The notes under the pieces are model-generated. The model was not told where the DNA came from. It ran no database searches and worked only from the letters and a program-made list of their open reading frames with translations. 64,000 bases of DNA from Streptomyces fulvorobeus (GTDB lineage Bacteria; Actinomycetota; Actinomycetes; Streptomycetales; Streptomycetaceae). Below are positions 44,054-56,457 of the stretch, piece by piece (position 1 is the first letter of the stretch; each line of letters starts with the position of its first letter). A program made the position numbers and the translations under genes. The stretch lies in assembly GCF_013167895.1 (NCBI RefSeq), contig NZ_BLWC01000001.1, positions 2,356,001-2,420,000 of the forward strand, given 5' to 3'.

Positions 44054-47000
44054 CTACACGTGCGCCCGCAGCAACGTCCGCATCGTCCGCATGGCCACCG
44101 ACAGATTCGCCAGGTCGAACGAGTCCGAGCTCTGGATCTCATCCAGCGTCGACCGGGACCGCGTCAGGATCGCCGCGTTCTTCTCCTCCCACGCCTTGAA
44201 TCGCTCCTCCGGCGTCGAGGACCCGTCACCCGCGGCCAGCACATCCGCCGTGAGCGCCGCGTGCGCCGCGTACAGGTCCTCGCGGATCGAGGCGCGGGCC
44301 ATGGACTGCCAGCGGTCGGCCCGAGGCAGGTCGATGATCCGGTCCATCAGCTGGGTGATCCGAAGCCGGTCAGCGAGGTCGTAGTAGACCTCGGCCACCG
44401 CCAGCGGGTCCTTGCCTGTGCGTTCCGCGATCGCCACGATGTCCAGCGCCGGGAACGCGGAGGAGAACCCGGCGACCCGCGTCGCCAGCTCGTCGGGGAC
44501 ACCCACCGAGGTGAGCTCCTCCCGGATCGACTGGTACCACTCCTGGTCCGCCCCCATGAGCATCTTGGGCAGCTGGTTCCAGACCTGCTCCACCCCGTCG
44601 CGGAAGAACCCGATCGTCTCGGCGATCTGGACGGGCTGCGGCCGGTTGCCGAGCAGCCAGCGCGATCCGCGCTCGACGAGGCGGCGCGAGTGCAGCCGGA
44701 CCCGGGTCAGGACGTCCGCGTCGACCTGGTTGTCCAGTGCCTCCACGGCGTCCCACACCTGGGACTGGCCGAAGATCTCGCGGGCCGCGGCCTGCGCCCG
44801 CACGATCTCCTCGGTCGACGCCCCGGTCTCCTCCCGCAGCCGGTGCAGGAAGGTCGAACCACCCGCGTTGACCGTGTCGTTGACCAGCACGGTCGTGATG
44901 ATCTCGCGGCGCAGCGCGTGCGCGTCCACGGCCTCGGGGTACCGCTCCCGCAACTGCCGCGGGAAGTACTCGTGCACCAGCTTCTGCAGATGCGGATCGT
45001 CCGGCAGGCTCGTGGAGATCAGCTCGTCGGCGGCCGTGATCTTGGTGTAGGCGAGCAGCACGGCCAGCTCCGGCTGGCTGAGCCCCTTGCCCGCGTTCAG
45101 CAGTTCGCGGATCTGCCGGTCGTTGGGCAGGAACTCCAGCGCCCGGTCGAGGTGCCCGTCACGCCCCAGCCTGCGCATGAAGCGCTGCTGGGCGTGGAGC
45201 AGGGACGGTGCCTGCGCGCAGGCGTTGGCGAGCGCGGTGTTCTGCGCGTAGTTGTTGCGCAGCACCAGCCGGCCGACCTCCTCGGTCATCTCGGCGAGCA
45301 GCTTGTTGCGCTGCTTGACGGTCATGTCCCCGTCGCGGACAAGCCCGTTGAGCAGGATCTTGATGTTCACCTCGTGGTCGGAGGTGTCCACACCGGCACT
45401 GTTGTCGATCGCGTCGGTGTTGATCCGGCCGCCGTTGCGGGCGAACTCGATCCGGCCGAGCTGGGTCGCGCCGAGGTTGCCGCCCTCACCGACGACCTTC
45501 GCGCGCAGCTCCTCGCCGTTGACCCGGATCGCGTCGTTGGCCTTGTCGCCGACGTCCGCGTTCGACTCGCCGGACGACTTGATGTACGTACCGATGCCGC
45601 CGTTCCACAGGAGGTCGACGTCGGCCTTGAGGATGTTCTGCATCAGCTCGGCGGGCGTCATCTTGGTGACCCCCGACTCGATGCCGAGCGCCTCGCGGAC
45701 ATGCGCGTTGATCGGGATCGACTTGGCGCTGCGGGGGTGGATGCCACCGCCCGTGGACAGCAGGTCCTTGCTGTAGTCGGCCCACGAGCTGCGCGGCAGG
45801 TCGAAGAGGCGGCGCCGCTCGGCGTACGAGGTCGCGGCGTCCGGCTTCGGGTCGATGAAGATGTGCCGGTGGTCGAAGGCCGCGACCAGCCGGATGTGCT
45901 CGGAGAGCAGCATGCCGTTGCCGAACACGTCACCGGACATGTCGCCGACGCCGACCACGGTGAAGTCCTGCGTCTGCGTGTCGTGGCCGAGCTCGCGGAA
46001 GTGCCGCTTGACCGACTCCCAGGCGCCGCGGGCGGTGATGCCCATGCCCTTGTGGTCGTAACCGGCGGAACCGCCGGACGCGAAGGCGTCACCGAGCCAG
46101 AAGCCGTACGCGACGGCCACCTCGTTGGCGATGTCGGAGAAGCTCGCCGTGCCCTTGTCCGCGGCGACGACGAGGTAGGTGTCGTCCTCGTCGTGGCGGA
46201 CGACGTCGGCGGGCGGCACGACCTCGCCTGCCACCATGTTGTCGGTGATGTCGAGCAGCGCCGAGATGAACATCTTGTACGCGGCGATGCCCTCGGCCAG
46301 CCAGGCGTCGCGGTCGACGGCCGGGTCCGGGAGCTGCTTGGCGACGAAGCCGCCCTTGGCGCCGACGGGCACGATGACGGTGTTCTTCACCATCTGCGCC
46401 TTGACCAGGCCGAGGATCTCCGTACGGAAGTCCTCACGCCGGTCCGACCAGCGCAGACCACCGCGGGCGACCTTGCCGAAGCGCAGGTGGACGCCCTCGA
46501 CGCGCGGCGAGTACACCCAGATCTCGAATGCCGGGCGCGGCGCGGGGAGGTCCGGGATGGCCTGCGGGTCGAACTTCATCGACACGTAGCCGTGCGGCGT
46601 GCCGCTCTGCGCCTCCTGGAAGAAGTTGGTCCGCAGCGTGGCCTTGATGACGGTGAGGAAGGACCGCAGGATGCGGTCCTCGTCGAGCGAGGCGACCTGG
46701 TCCAGCGCCCCGTCGAGCTCCTCCAGGAGCCCGTCGGTCAGCTCCGTCCCGGCCCGCTGCCGCCCGGGCGACATCCGCGCCTCGAAGAGCGAGACCAGCA
46801 GCCGGGTGGTGTGGACGTTGTTGCGGAGGGTGTCCTCCATGTAGTCCTGGCTGAAGGTCGAGCCGGCCTGGCGCAGGTACTTCGCGTAGGCGCGCAGCAC
46901 CATGGCCTGGCGCCAGTTGAGTCCGGCGCGCAGCACGAGGGAGTTGAAGCCGTCGTTCTCGGCCTTGCCCGTCCAGGAGGCGGCGAAGGCTTCCTGGAAG

Positions 47001-48931
47001 CGGTTCCTCGCGTCGTCGGCGAGGTAGTCGCCGCTGCCCTCGATCTGCGGCATGCGCAGACCGAAGTCGTAGATCCAGGCGTTCGTACGGTCCGCGCAGC
47101 GCAGCTCGTACGGACGCTCGTCGACGACCTCGACGCCGAGCCGCTGGAGCACCGGCAGGACGGCGGAGAGGGAGACCTGCTCGCCGGTCCGGTAGATCTT
47201 GAAGCGCCGCTCGCGGGCGACGGCGCCGACCGGCTCGTACAGGCTGAGCGCGAAGTCCTTCTCGCCCCGCTGGAGCGCTTCGAGGTGCACCAGGTCGGCG
47301 ACGGCCGCGCGCGGCGAGTGGTCGGCCTTGTAGCCCTCGGGGAAGGAGTGCCCGTAGCGGCGCAGCAGCTCGGCCGCGCGCTCCTCGCCGCACTCGGCGT
47401 TCAGCGCCTCCTGGAAGCCGTCGGCCCAGGAGCGGGCGGCCTCGACGAGCCGGGCCTCGATGCGCTCGGTGTCGGCGTCCGTGAGGTGCGGCAGTTCGGT
47501 GCCCGGGGGGACCCGGATGACGAAGTGCAGCCGGGAGAGGATCGACTCGGTGTTCCAGGCGGTGAAGTCGACGTTGGTGCCGCCCAGTTCCTCCTTGAGG
47601 ATGTCGATGAGCCGCAGGCGCACGCCGGTGGTGTAGCGGTCGCGCGGCAGGTAGACGATCGCGGAGTAGTAGCGCCCGTACTCGTCCTGACGCAGGTACA
47701 GCCGCAGCCGGCGGCGCTCCTGGAGGTAGAGCACGGAGGTGACGATGGAGCGCAGCTGGTCGGGCGGCGTCTGGAACAGCTCGTCGCGCGGGTACGTCTC
47801 CAGGATCTGGAGCAGGTCGCGGCCGTCGTGGCTGTTGTACGAGAAGCCCGCGCCCTCCAGCACCTCGGCGACCTTGCGGCGGACGACGGGCACCCGGCGC
47901 ACGGACTCGGTGTAGGCGGCGGAGGAGAAGAGCCCGAGGAAGCGGCGCTCGCCGATGACGTTGCCGTCGGCGTCGAACTTCTTCACCCCGACGTAGTCGA
48001 GGTAGCTGGGGCGGTGCACGGTCGCCCGGCTGTTGGCCTTGGTCAGGACGAGCAGCTTGTGCTCGCGGGCCTTGGCGCGGACGTCGGCGGGGAGCCGGTC
48101 GAAGGACGGGGAGACCGGGTGGGTCTCCTCGCCCGTGTGGCGCGGATCGGCGCGCAGGATGCCGAGCCCGGTGCCGGGGACGGCGGTGAGGGCGTCGCTG
48201 TCGTTGAGCTCGTACTCGCGGTAGCCGAGGAAGGTGAAGTGGTCGGCGGCGAGCCAGCGCAGCAGTTCGCGGGCCTCGTCGACCTCCTCGTCGGCGAGGT
48301 CGTCCAGCGGCTCGCCGGGAAGGTCGTCGGCGATGCGCAGGGCGGCGTCGCGCATCTTCTCCCAGTCCTCGACGGTCTCCCGTACGTCGGACAGGACCCG
48401 CAGCAGATCCGCGGTGATCTGCTTCAGGTCGGCGCGGTCGGTCTCACGGTCGATCTCGACGTGGATCCAGGACTCGACGAGCGCGTCGTGCGGCAGCTCG
48501 GCCTTGTCGTCCTGGGCGCCCTTGGCGTTCTTGCGGCCCTTGGCGGCCGGGCCGGTGCCGTTGACGTCGGTGAGGACCTCGATGAGCTTTCCGGCGACAT
48601 CGCGGCGGACGATGATCTGCGGGTGGATCACGACATGGATGCCCCGCCCCTGCCTGGACAGCTCGTTGGTGACGGAGTCGACGAGGAACGGCATGTCGTC
48701 CGTGACGACCTCGACCACGGAGTGGCTGGACGTCCAGCCGTTCTCCTCGACGGTCGGGGTGTGCACCCGGACGTTCGCCGTGCCCTGGGGGCGGTTCTCG
48801 GCGAGCCGGTAGTGGGAGGAAGCCGCACCGAAGACGTCGACCGGGTCACGGCCGCTGACGTCCTCAGGAGCGGTGTGCAGGTAGTACCGCTGGAGATAGG
48901 CGAGCAGGCTGCCCTCGCCGGGGCGGTTCAC
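44054..48931 (-). CDS. large NAD-specific glutamate dehydrogenase (GDH-180 type)
   Basis: 1625 residues from the GTG at 48931. This is the long class of NAD-dependent enzyme that oxidises glutamate to 2-oxoglutarate and ammonium. It has a long N-terminal regulatory region followed by a catalytic Rossmann part around residues 700-1250 (PVGAKGGFVAKQLP, GVGDMSGDVFGNGML, RIEFARNGGRINTDAIDNSAGVDTSDHE). An ATG at 49074 with a good AGAGGAC ribosome site opens MQTKLDEAKAELLARAAEVADNS but is out of phase by one missing base. The true protein is probably about 1673 residues and this GTG is only the in-frame remainder (see findings). It faces tagH. Confidence 0.95.
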   Translation of the reverse strand: MNRPGEGSLLAYLQRYYLHTAPEDVSGRDPVDVFGAASSHYRLAENRPQGTANVRVHTPTVEENGWTSSHSVVEVVTDDMPFLVDSVTNELSRQGRGIHVVIHPQIIVRRDVAGKLIEVLTDVNGTGPAAKGRKNAKGAQDDKAELPHDALVESWIHVEIDRETDRADLKQITADLLRVLSDVRETVEDWEKMRDAALRIADDLPGEPLDDLADEEVDEARELLRWLAADHFTFLGYREYELNDSDALTAVPGTGLGILRADPRHTGEETHPVSPSFDRLPADVRAKAREHKLLVLTKANSRATVHRPSYLDYVGVKKFDADGNVIGERRFLGLFSSAAYTESVRRVPVVRRKVAEVLEGAGFSYNSHDGRDLLQILETYPRDELFQTPPDQLRSIVTSVLYLQERRRLRLYLRQDEYGRYYSAIVYLPRDRYTTGVRLRLIDILKEELGGTNVDFTAWNTESILSRLHFVIRVPPGTELPHLTDADTERIEARLVEAARSWADGFQEALNAECGEERAAELLRRYGHSFPEGYKADHSPRAAVADLVHLEALQRGEKDFALSLYEPVGAVARERRFKIYRTGEQVSLSAVLPVLQRLGVEVVDERPYELRCADRTNAWIYDFGLRMPQIEGSGDYLADDARNRFQEAFAASWTGKAENDGFNSLVLRAGLNWRQAMVLRAYAKYLRQAGSTFSQDYMEDTLRNNVHTTRLLVSLFEARMSPGRQRAGTELTDGLLEELDGALDQVASLDEDRILRSFLTVIKATLRTNFFQEAQSGTPHGYVSMKFDPQAIPDLPAPRPAFEIWVYSPRVEGVHLRFGKVARGGLRWSDRREDFRTEILGLVKAQMVKNTVIVPVGAKGGFVAKQLPDPAVDRDAWLAEGIAAYKMFISALLDITDNMVAGEVVPPADVVRHDEDDTYLVVAADKGTASFSDIANEVAVAYGFWLGDAFASGGSAGYDHKGMGITARGAWESVKRHFRELGHDTQTQDFTVVGVGDMSGDVFGNGMLLSEHIRLVAAFDHRHIFIDPKPDAATSYAERRRLFDLPRSSWADYSKDLLSTGGGIHPRSAKSIPINAHVREALGIESGVTKMTPAELMQNILKADVDLLWNGGIGTYIKSSGESNADVGDKANDAIRVNGEELRAKVVGEGGNLGATQLGRIEFARNGGRINTDAIDNSAGVDTSDHEVNIKILLNGLVRDGDMTVKQRNKLLAEMTEEVGRLVLRNNYAQNTALANACAQAPSLLHAQQRFMRRLGRDGHLDRALEFLPNDRQIRELLNAGKGLSQPELAVLLAYTKITAADELISTSLPDDPHLQKLVHEYFPRQLRERYPEAVDAHALRREIITTVLVNDTVNAGGSTFLHRLREETGASTEEIVRAQAAAREIFGQSQVWDAVEALDNQVDADVLTRVRLHSRRLVERGSRWLLGNRPQPVQIAETIGFFRDGVEQVWNQLPKMLMGADQEWYQSIREELTSVGVPDELATRVAGFSSAFPALDIVAIAERTGKDPLAVAEVYYDLADRLRITQLMDRIIDLPRADRWQSMARASIREDLYAAHAALTADVLAAGDGSSTPEERFKAWEEKNAAILTRSRSTLDEIQSSDSFDLANLSVAMRTMRTLLRAHV

Positions 48932-49074
48932 CTGCCCGGTCCCGGCACCCGGGCCGGCGACGTGTGCCCGGGGGTATGGCCCGGGCCACCGGCTCCACCG
49001 CCCGGGCTGTTGTCAGCTACCTCGGCGGCCCGTGCGAGCAGCTCGGCCTTGGCTTCGTCCAGCTTGGTCTGCAT

Positions 49075-49453
49075 GTCCTCTGACTCCTGTCGCGCGCCGT
49101 TGCGTGACGTAGGTGAAAAAGACGACGTACCGCCACGACACGGGGTATCCGGTCGGAGTCGACGCTATGCCGCCATGAGAGGTATCCGGGACCGTATGGG
49201 CCATCTTCGGCAGGCGGTCCGGGATGTGGGGAGCGCGGATCGCCCGGGCACTGTGGCACTCCGGGCGCAGGCCGGGGGCTTCGCTGCCCCCGAGGCGTAT
49301 CGCGCTGATCACGGCCCCAGGCTATCTCGCTTGCCCCCGTCACCGTCATGAGCCGCATCTGTACAAAAGATGGACCCGCACTTGGACTCTCTGGACAGTG
49401 CGCGAGGGCCGGCGGGCGGAGGGCCGGCCCCGGCCGCCCTCGCCCGCCACAGC
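49075..49453. other. 379-bp gap between dehydrogenase and HAD genes
   Basis: Both flanking genes are on the minus strand. The right part holds a strong hairpin (see the terminator at 49402). I find no coding frame I believe and no convincing promoter hexamers for the dehydrogenase, whose ribosome binding site abuts 49075. Confidence 0.5.
49402..49443 (-). terminator. terminator of the HAD phosphatase gene
   Basis: GCGAGGGC (49402-49409) pairs with GCCCTCGC (49436-49443), and the loop itself is GC-rich and self-complementary (GGCCGGCCCCGGCC). It sits 10 bp after the stop. Confidence 0.65.
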
Positions 49454-50124
49454 TCAGACCCCTATGAGCGCGGCCAGCGACACCGCTTCGGCCAGGGTGT
49501 CCACCACCGGCACCCCCGCGCCCTCCAGACTGGCCCTGCTGTGCGAACCCCCGGTGTAGAGCACCGCCCGCGCGCCCACGTGCGCCGCGGCCACCGCGTC
49601 GTCCACCGCGTCACCGATGACCACCGCCCGCTCCGGGGAGACCCCGTCGAGCGCCGCGAAGTGCCGTTCCATGTGCAGCGCCTTGCTGCCTCCGGACGGC
49701 CCCGTACGGCCGTCGACCCGCACGAAGTGCCGCTCGATGCCGTATCCCCGGACCACGGGAACCAGCTCCTCGTGGCCGTACATGCTCAGCAAGGACTGAC
49801 TGTGCCCCGCCCGCCCCACTGCGCGAGCAGTTCCTCGACCCCCTGGGTGAGCCCGCAGGTGACGCGGCGCTCGGTGTAGTGGCGGTGGAAGATGCCGTCC
49901 ATCCGCTCCCACTCGGCGTCGGTGGGCAGCCGGCCGAGCAGCCGCTCGTAGAACAGGGGGATGGGGACGCAGTACATCTCCCGGTACTGCTCCAGCGTGA
50001 TCGGCGCGAGGTCTATCTCGGCGAACGCGGCGTTCGTCGCGCCGATGACGGCCTCGATGTCGTCGAGCAGCGTGCCGTTCCAGTCCCAGACCAGATGCGC
50101 TCGGTGATTCCCTGACGTCCCCAT
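49454..50124 (-). pseudogene. HAD family phosphatase, one frameshift as read
   Basis: From the ATG at 50124 the protein opens RAHLVWDWNGTLLDD, the HAD nucleophile motif (DWNGT variant of DxDGT), and runs to QWGGRG near 49805. The next frame continues HSQSLLSMYGHEELV, then SKALHME and the acidic motif VVIGDAVDDAVAA, ending at 49454. One extra base in the C run at 49805-49808 restores 223 residues, normal for this family, so the gene is likely whole in the organism. It is a small-molecule phosphatase of the Cof/Gph class; the substrate is unknown. Confidence 0.85.
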
Positions 50125-50153
50125 GTGAAGAACGTACCCGGCGGGTCCGACAG

Positions 50154-50660
50154 TCAGCCGATGAGGTTGGGGATCTCCTGGACGCCGAACCACAGCAGCT
50201 CGTGGTCCTCGGCGCCGTCCACCGTGAACTGCGCGTCGTCGTCACCGAGGTCCGCGGCTCCCAGCGCCGCCGCGGCGGCCGCCACGTCCTTCTCCGCGTC
50301 GTCCGCGTCGACGTGCACGGCGGCGGCCTTCGCCAGAGCCACGGCCGCCTCGATCCGCACCTCTCCGAGCGAGGCCCCGTCCGGGCTGTGATCGGGATCG
50401 GCGACCGCCGCCCCGTCCGGTACGTCGACGGCCACGACGGTCCTGCGCCGCGGTTCGTCCGGGTTCCCGGCGATCAGACGCAGCGAAGCGGCGGCGGCCC
50501 GGTTGAGCGCCGCGTACTCCAGCTCCTCGATGTCGTCGGAGACGTACCACTCACGCAGCGCGGGCGTCACCGCGTAGGCGGTCAGCGGTCCGGGTCCGAC
50601 TTCGCCCGCCCTGTGCGCCGCAGCGAGACCGGAGAGGGTCAGGGGGACGTACACGCGCAT
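50154..50660 (-). CDS. conserved actinobacterial protein, DUF6912-like
   Basis: 168 residues opening MRVYVPLTLSGLAAAHRAGEVG, then an acidic Ala/Asp-rich middle and a C-terminal ELLWFGVQEIPNLIG. I recognise the pattern as a conserved protein of unknown function widespread in actinobacteria (DUF6912 by recollection). No membrane segment or catalytic motif. It lies 29 bp upstream of the HAD gene on the same strand and probably shares its transcript. Confidence 0.75.
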   Translation of the reverse strand: MRVYVPLTLSGLAAAHRAGEVGPGPLTAYAVTPALREWYVSDDIEELEYAALNRAAAASLRLIAGNPDEPRRRTVVAVDVPDGAAVADPDHSPDGASLGEVRIEAAVALAKAAAVHVDADDAEKDVAAAAAALGAADLGDDDAQFTVDGAEDHELLWFGVQEIPNLIG

Positions 50661-50930
50661 GGCTGGCCGCTTTCGTAGTCGGAGACGTTCTCAGGATACG
50701 TGGAGGTCCCCCGTTGGGGTCCTTGAACGGCCCCCGTTCGTCCACCCCGCGACCGCCCCTCACCCTCACCGGGCCCTTGCGGCACAGGCTCCGACACCCG
50801 GATAGGTGATCTCCGGGCGTCGCGGCGGTGCGCGTTCTCCGGCTTGCGGTGCCACCCTCCGGGCCCGTAGAAGATCCGCAACAGAAGTTACTGCCCGGTA
50901 TTCCGCCGGGCACGGAAGAGCACGGGGGCG

Positions 50931-51383
50931 ATGAGCATGAGCATGGACAAGACCAGGCCCGCCGCACGACGCGACCAGCGCAGGCCCGGCACCGTACCTC
51001 CGCAGCAGATCCGACAGCGGACCGCGCGCCATCCCCGCCCGCACCAGTGGTTCGCCGAACGCCTGCTCGCGGTGCTCAGCGGCCGGCGCCCGGTGCACTG
51101 GATGCTCGGGCACACCATCGGCGAGGCGTACGACCAGCTCGCCGAACTCGCCCCCAGCAGCCCGTTCGGCGCGGAAGGCGTCCGGCCGGTCCTGCGGCAC
51201 TGCCACGGCGCCCAGCCCGCCACCGGGGTCGTCGAGGCGTTCGCGAGCGTCGCGGCGGGCGACCGGGTCCGCGCCATGGCCTTCCGCCTGGAACGGGGCC
51301 CCGACCTCCGCTGGCGCTGCGCGGCGGTGGAGCTGGGCGGCGAACGCGTCCCGCACGCCCGGCCCGTCCCCCACGGCGACTGA
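50931..51383 (+). CDS. Rv3235 family protein
   Basis: 150 residues from the ATG at 50931 (GGGGGCG just before it). The basic, disordered N-terminus (TRPAARRDQRRPG) leads to a compact domain (WFAERLLAVLSGRRPVHWMLGHT, then VEAFASVAAGDRVRAMAFRLE and WRCAAVELG), the pattern of the Rv3235 family found beside secA in actinobacteria. Function unknown; the conserved linkage hints at a role near secretion or envelope growth. It converges on secA across a very strong terminator. Confidence 0.8.
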   Translation: MSMSMDKTRPAARRDQRRPGTVPPQQIRQRTARHPRPHQWFAERLLAVLSGRRPVHWMLGHTIGEAYDQLAELAPSSPFGAEGVRPVLRHCHGAQPATGVVEAFASVAAGDRVRAMAFRLERGPDLRWRCAAVELGGERVPHARPVPHGD

Positions 51384-51415
51384 GGCCACCGTGACCCGGC
51401 GCCCCACGAGGCCGC

Positions 51416-51460
51416 GACGGCTGGGGCCGGACACCCCGAAGGTGCCCGGCCCCAGCCGTC
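51416..51460. terminator. strong bidirectional terminator between Rv3235-like gene and secA
   Basis: Perfect 15-bp inverted repeat (GACGGCTGGGGCCGG, 51416-51430, with 51446-51460) and a 15-nt loop, between convergent genes. Confidence 0.88.
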
Positions 51461-51510
51461 CGGCGGACGCCGGCGGTACCTCGGTACCGCCGCGTCCTCA
51501 CCGCCGTGCG

Positions 51511-54348
<2,838 letters not shown>

Positions 54349-54588
54349 TGAGGCTGGTCTCCTTGCCGGTCGGGCCTGGCACTGGGTCGTGTTATGGACG
54401 CTGGCGCGGGCACGGCAGGTGGGCCCCACCGCAACGGCCATCGTAAGCGAGGACCCCACCGCCTCGGGAGGGCTGCTGCCGCGTGGACCTCACCGCACCC
54501 TCCAGAACAACGGACGGGAGGGCCCGAAGGTGCCGGGATGCGGCAAAAGTGCTCGCACGACGGACGGCTCCTCACCACAATCTCCCCC

Positions 54589-55163
54589 ATGGAGCCGATC
54601 ACCCTCACCACCGAACGCCTGATCCTGCGCCCTTCGCGCCGGACGACGCGGACGGCGTGTACGCCGCATGCCAGGACCATGACATCCAGCGCTGGACGGT
54701 GGTGCCCTCCCCGTACGCGAGGGCCGACGCGGAGATCTTCACGGCCGCGCTGTCGCCCCGGGGCTGGGACGACGACTCGATGTACAACTTCGCGGTGGTG
54801 CTGAGGGAGAACGGCCTGCTCGTCGGCGCGCTCGGCGTCAACCACCGCGTCCTGCCCGGGACGTACGAGGTGGGGTTCTGGACCGGCAGGGAGCACCGGG
54901 GCCGGGGCTATACGACGGAAGCCCTACTGGCCTGCGCCCACTGGTCGTTCACCGCGCTCGGCGCGGACCGCCTGGAGTGGCGAGCCGAGGTCGGCAACAC
55001 CCCCTCGCGATCGGTAGCCCGGCGGGCCGGCTTCCGGATGGAGGGCGAGCAGCGCTCGGCGCTGCTCAACAAGGGGGTGCGCCGCGATGTCTGGATCGGC
55101 GCGCTGCTGCCGTCGGACCTGGGGCTGCCGGGCAGTCATCCGTACGTGCCCGCGGGCCGCTGA
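54589..55163 (+). pseudogene. GNAT family N-acetyltransferase, one frameshift as read
   Basis: The ATG at 54589 opens MEPITLTTERLILRP, the usual GNAT N-terminus, but the continuation FAPDDADGVYAACQDHDIQRW is in another frame. One more base in the C run at 54630-54632 joins them into 191 residues. The acetyl-CoA site GREHRGRGYTTEALLA and the C-terminal WRAEVGNTPSRSVARRAGF are normal for RimJ/L-like acetyltransferases. It is probably functional in the organism. Target unknown. Confidence 0.85.
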
Positions 55164-55242
55164 CCGCGGTCCCGGACCTGTCAGCCGATCCGCGACCGGC
55201 GTGGCGGCCCGGCTGTCAGTGCCTCGCTCTAGGGTTCACTGC

Positions 55243-56418
55243 ATGACGCCCGTGCCGCTTCCCGCCGTGGAACTCTCCGCCGACCAGGCCCGCCGGATCG
55301 CGCTGCGCGCACAGGGATTCCTGGGGGCCCCGGACCGCCGGGCGGGTGTGCCGGGCGTGCTCCGTCACCTCGGAGCCGTACAGCTCGACACCATCTCGGT
55401 GCTGGCCAGATCGCACGAGCTCGTTCCCTACGCCCGTCTCGGCGCCGTCGACCGTCGCACCGTCGAGGACGCGTACTGGTCGGGCGGGCGGTCCTTCGAG
55501 TACTGGTCGCATGCCGCGTGCATCCTGCCGGTCGAGGAATGGCCGCACTTCGCGTTCCGCCGCCGCGCCTACCGCTCCCGTCCGCAGTGGCACCACGACC
55601 TGCCCGACGGGGCGTACGAGACGGTGATCGGGCAGCTGCGCGCCGAGGGCCCGCTGACCGCCACGGAGCTCGGCGGCGCGAAGAACGGCGGCGAGTGGTG
55701 GGACTGGTCGGCCTCGAAGGTGGCCGTCGAGCGGGCGCTGATGTACGGGGAGGTCGTCTGCACGGAGCGGCGCGGCTGGAAGCGCGTCTACGACCTGGCC
55801 GAGCGCGCCATCCCGGACGCCTTCCTGCACGACGACCTCGACGACGCCGAGTGCCACCGCAGGCTGGTGGTCCTGGCGGCCCGGTCACTGGGCGTCGGCA
55901 CCCGGGCCGACATCGCGGACTACCACCGCCTCAAGGGCGAGCAGTTCGACGCGGTGGTGGCGGACTCCGGGCTGGTGCCGGTGGCGGTGGAGGGCTGGGC
56001 GAAGCCCGCCTGGGCCCACCCGGAGGCCCTGGCGTCGCCACCGCGCGGCCGGCACCGCACGACGCTGCTCTCACCCTTCGACTCGCTCATCTGGGAGCGG
56101 GCGCGCACCGAGCGGATCTTCGGCTTCACCCACCGCCTGGAGGCGTACGTCCCCAGACCGAAGCGCGTCCACGGGTACTTCGCGATGCCGCTGCTGGCGG
56201 GCGGCAGGCTTCAGGGGCGCGTGGACCCGGCCCGTGAAGGCTCGACCCTGGTCGCCCGGCAGGTGTCTCTCCTGGGGCGGAAGGCGGTGACACCCATGGC
56301 CGAGGCCCTGGTGGAAGCGGCGTCCTGGGTGGGCTGTACGAACGTCCGGCTGGAGCGGGTCGACGCCCCGGAGCTGCGCGAGCCGCTGACGGCGGAGATC
56401 ACGCGTGCTCTCGCCTGA
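55243..56418 (+). CDS. YcaQ/AlkX-type winged-helix DNA glycosylase family protein
   Basis: 391 residues from the ATG at 55243; no Shine-Dalgarno is visible, so the mRNA may be leaderless. The N-terminal ARRIALRAQGF...GVLRHLGAVQLDTISVLARSHELV carries a QLD triplet matching the QxD active site of YcaQ-type DNA glycosylases that unhook interstrand crosslinks. The middle matches the family (SFEYWSHAACILP, winged-helix DNA binding), and the C-terminus has FDSLIWERARTERIFGF and the YFAMPLLAGGRLQGRVD motif. A role in alkylation or crosslink repair is likely by family. Confidence 0.85.
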   Translation: MTPVPLPAVELSADQARRIALRAQGFLGAPDRRAGVPGVLRHLGAVQLDTISVLARSHELVPYARLGAVDRRTVEDAYWSGGRSFEYWSHAACILPVEEWPHFAFRRRAYRSRPQWHHDLPDGAYETVIGQLRAEGPLTATELGGAKNGGEWWDWSASKVAVERALMYGEVVCTERRGWKRVYDLAERAIPDAFLHDDLDDAECHRRLVVLAARSLGVGTRADIADYHRLKGEQFDAVVADSGLVPVAVEGWAKPAWAHPEALASPPRGRHRTTLLSPFDSLIWERARTERIFGFTHRLEAYVPRPKRVHGYFAMPLLAGGRLQGRVDPAREGSTLVARQVSLLGRKAVTPMAEALVEAASWVGCTNVRLERVDAPELREPLTAEITRALA

Positions 56419-56457
56419 CGGGCTCCTGCGCCCTCTGTCCACTCCTCTGTCGGCTGC

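Noticed and set aside
44015..49351. A 1778-residue plus-strand open frame opposite the glutamate dehydrogenase gene
   Set aside because: It is the GC-rich mirror of the real gene: no domain, biased composition (VRRVQVLADRG-type), and the minus strand carries intact dehydrogenase motifs.
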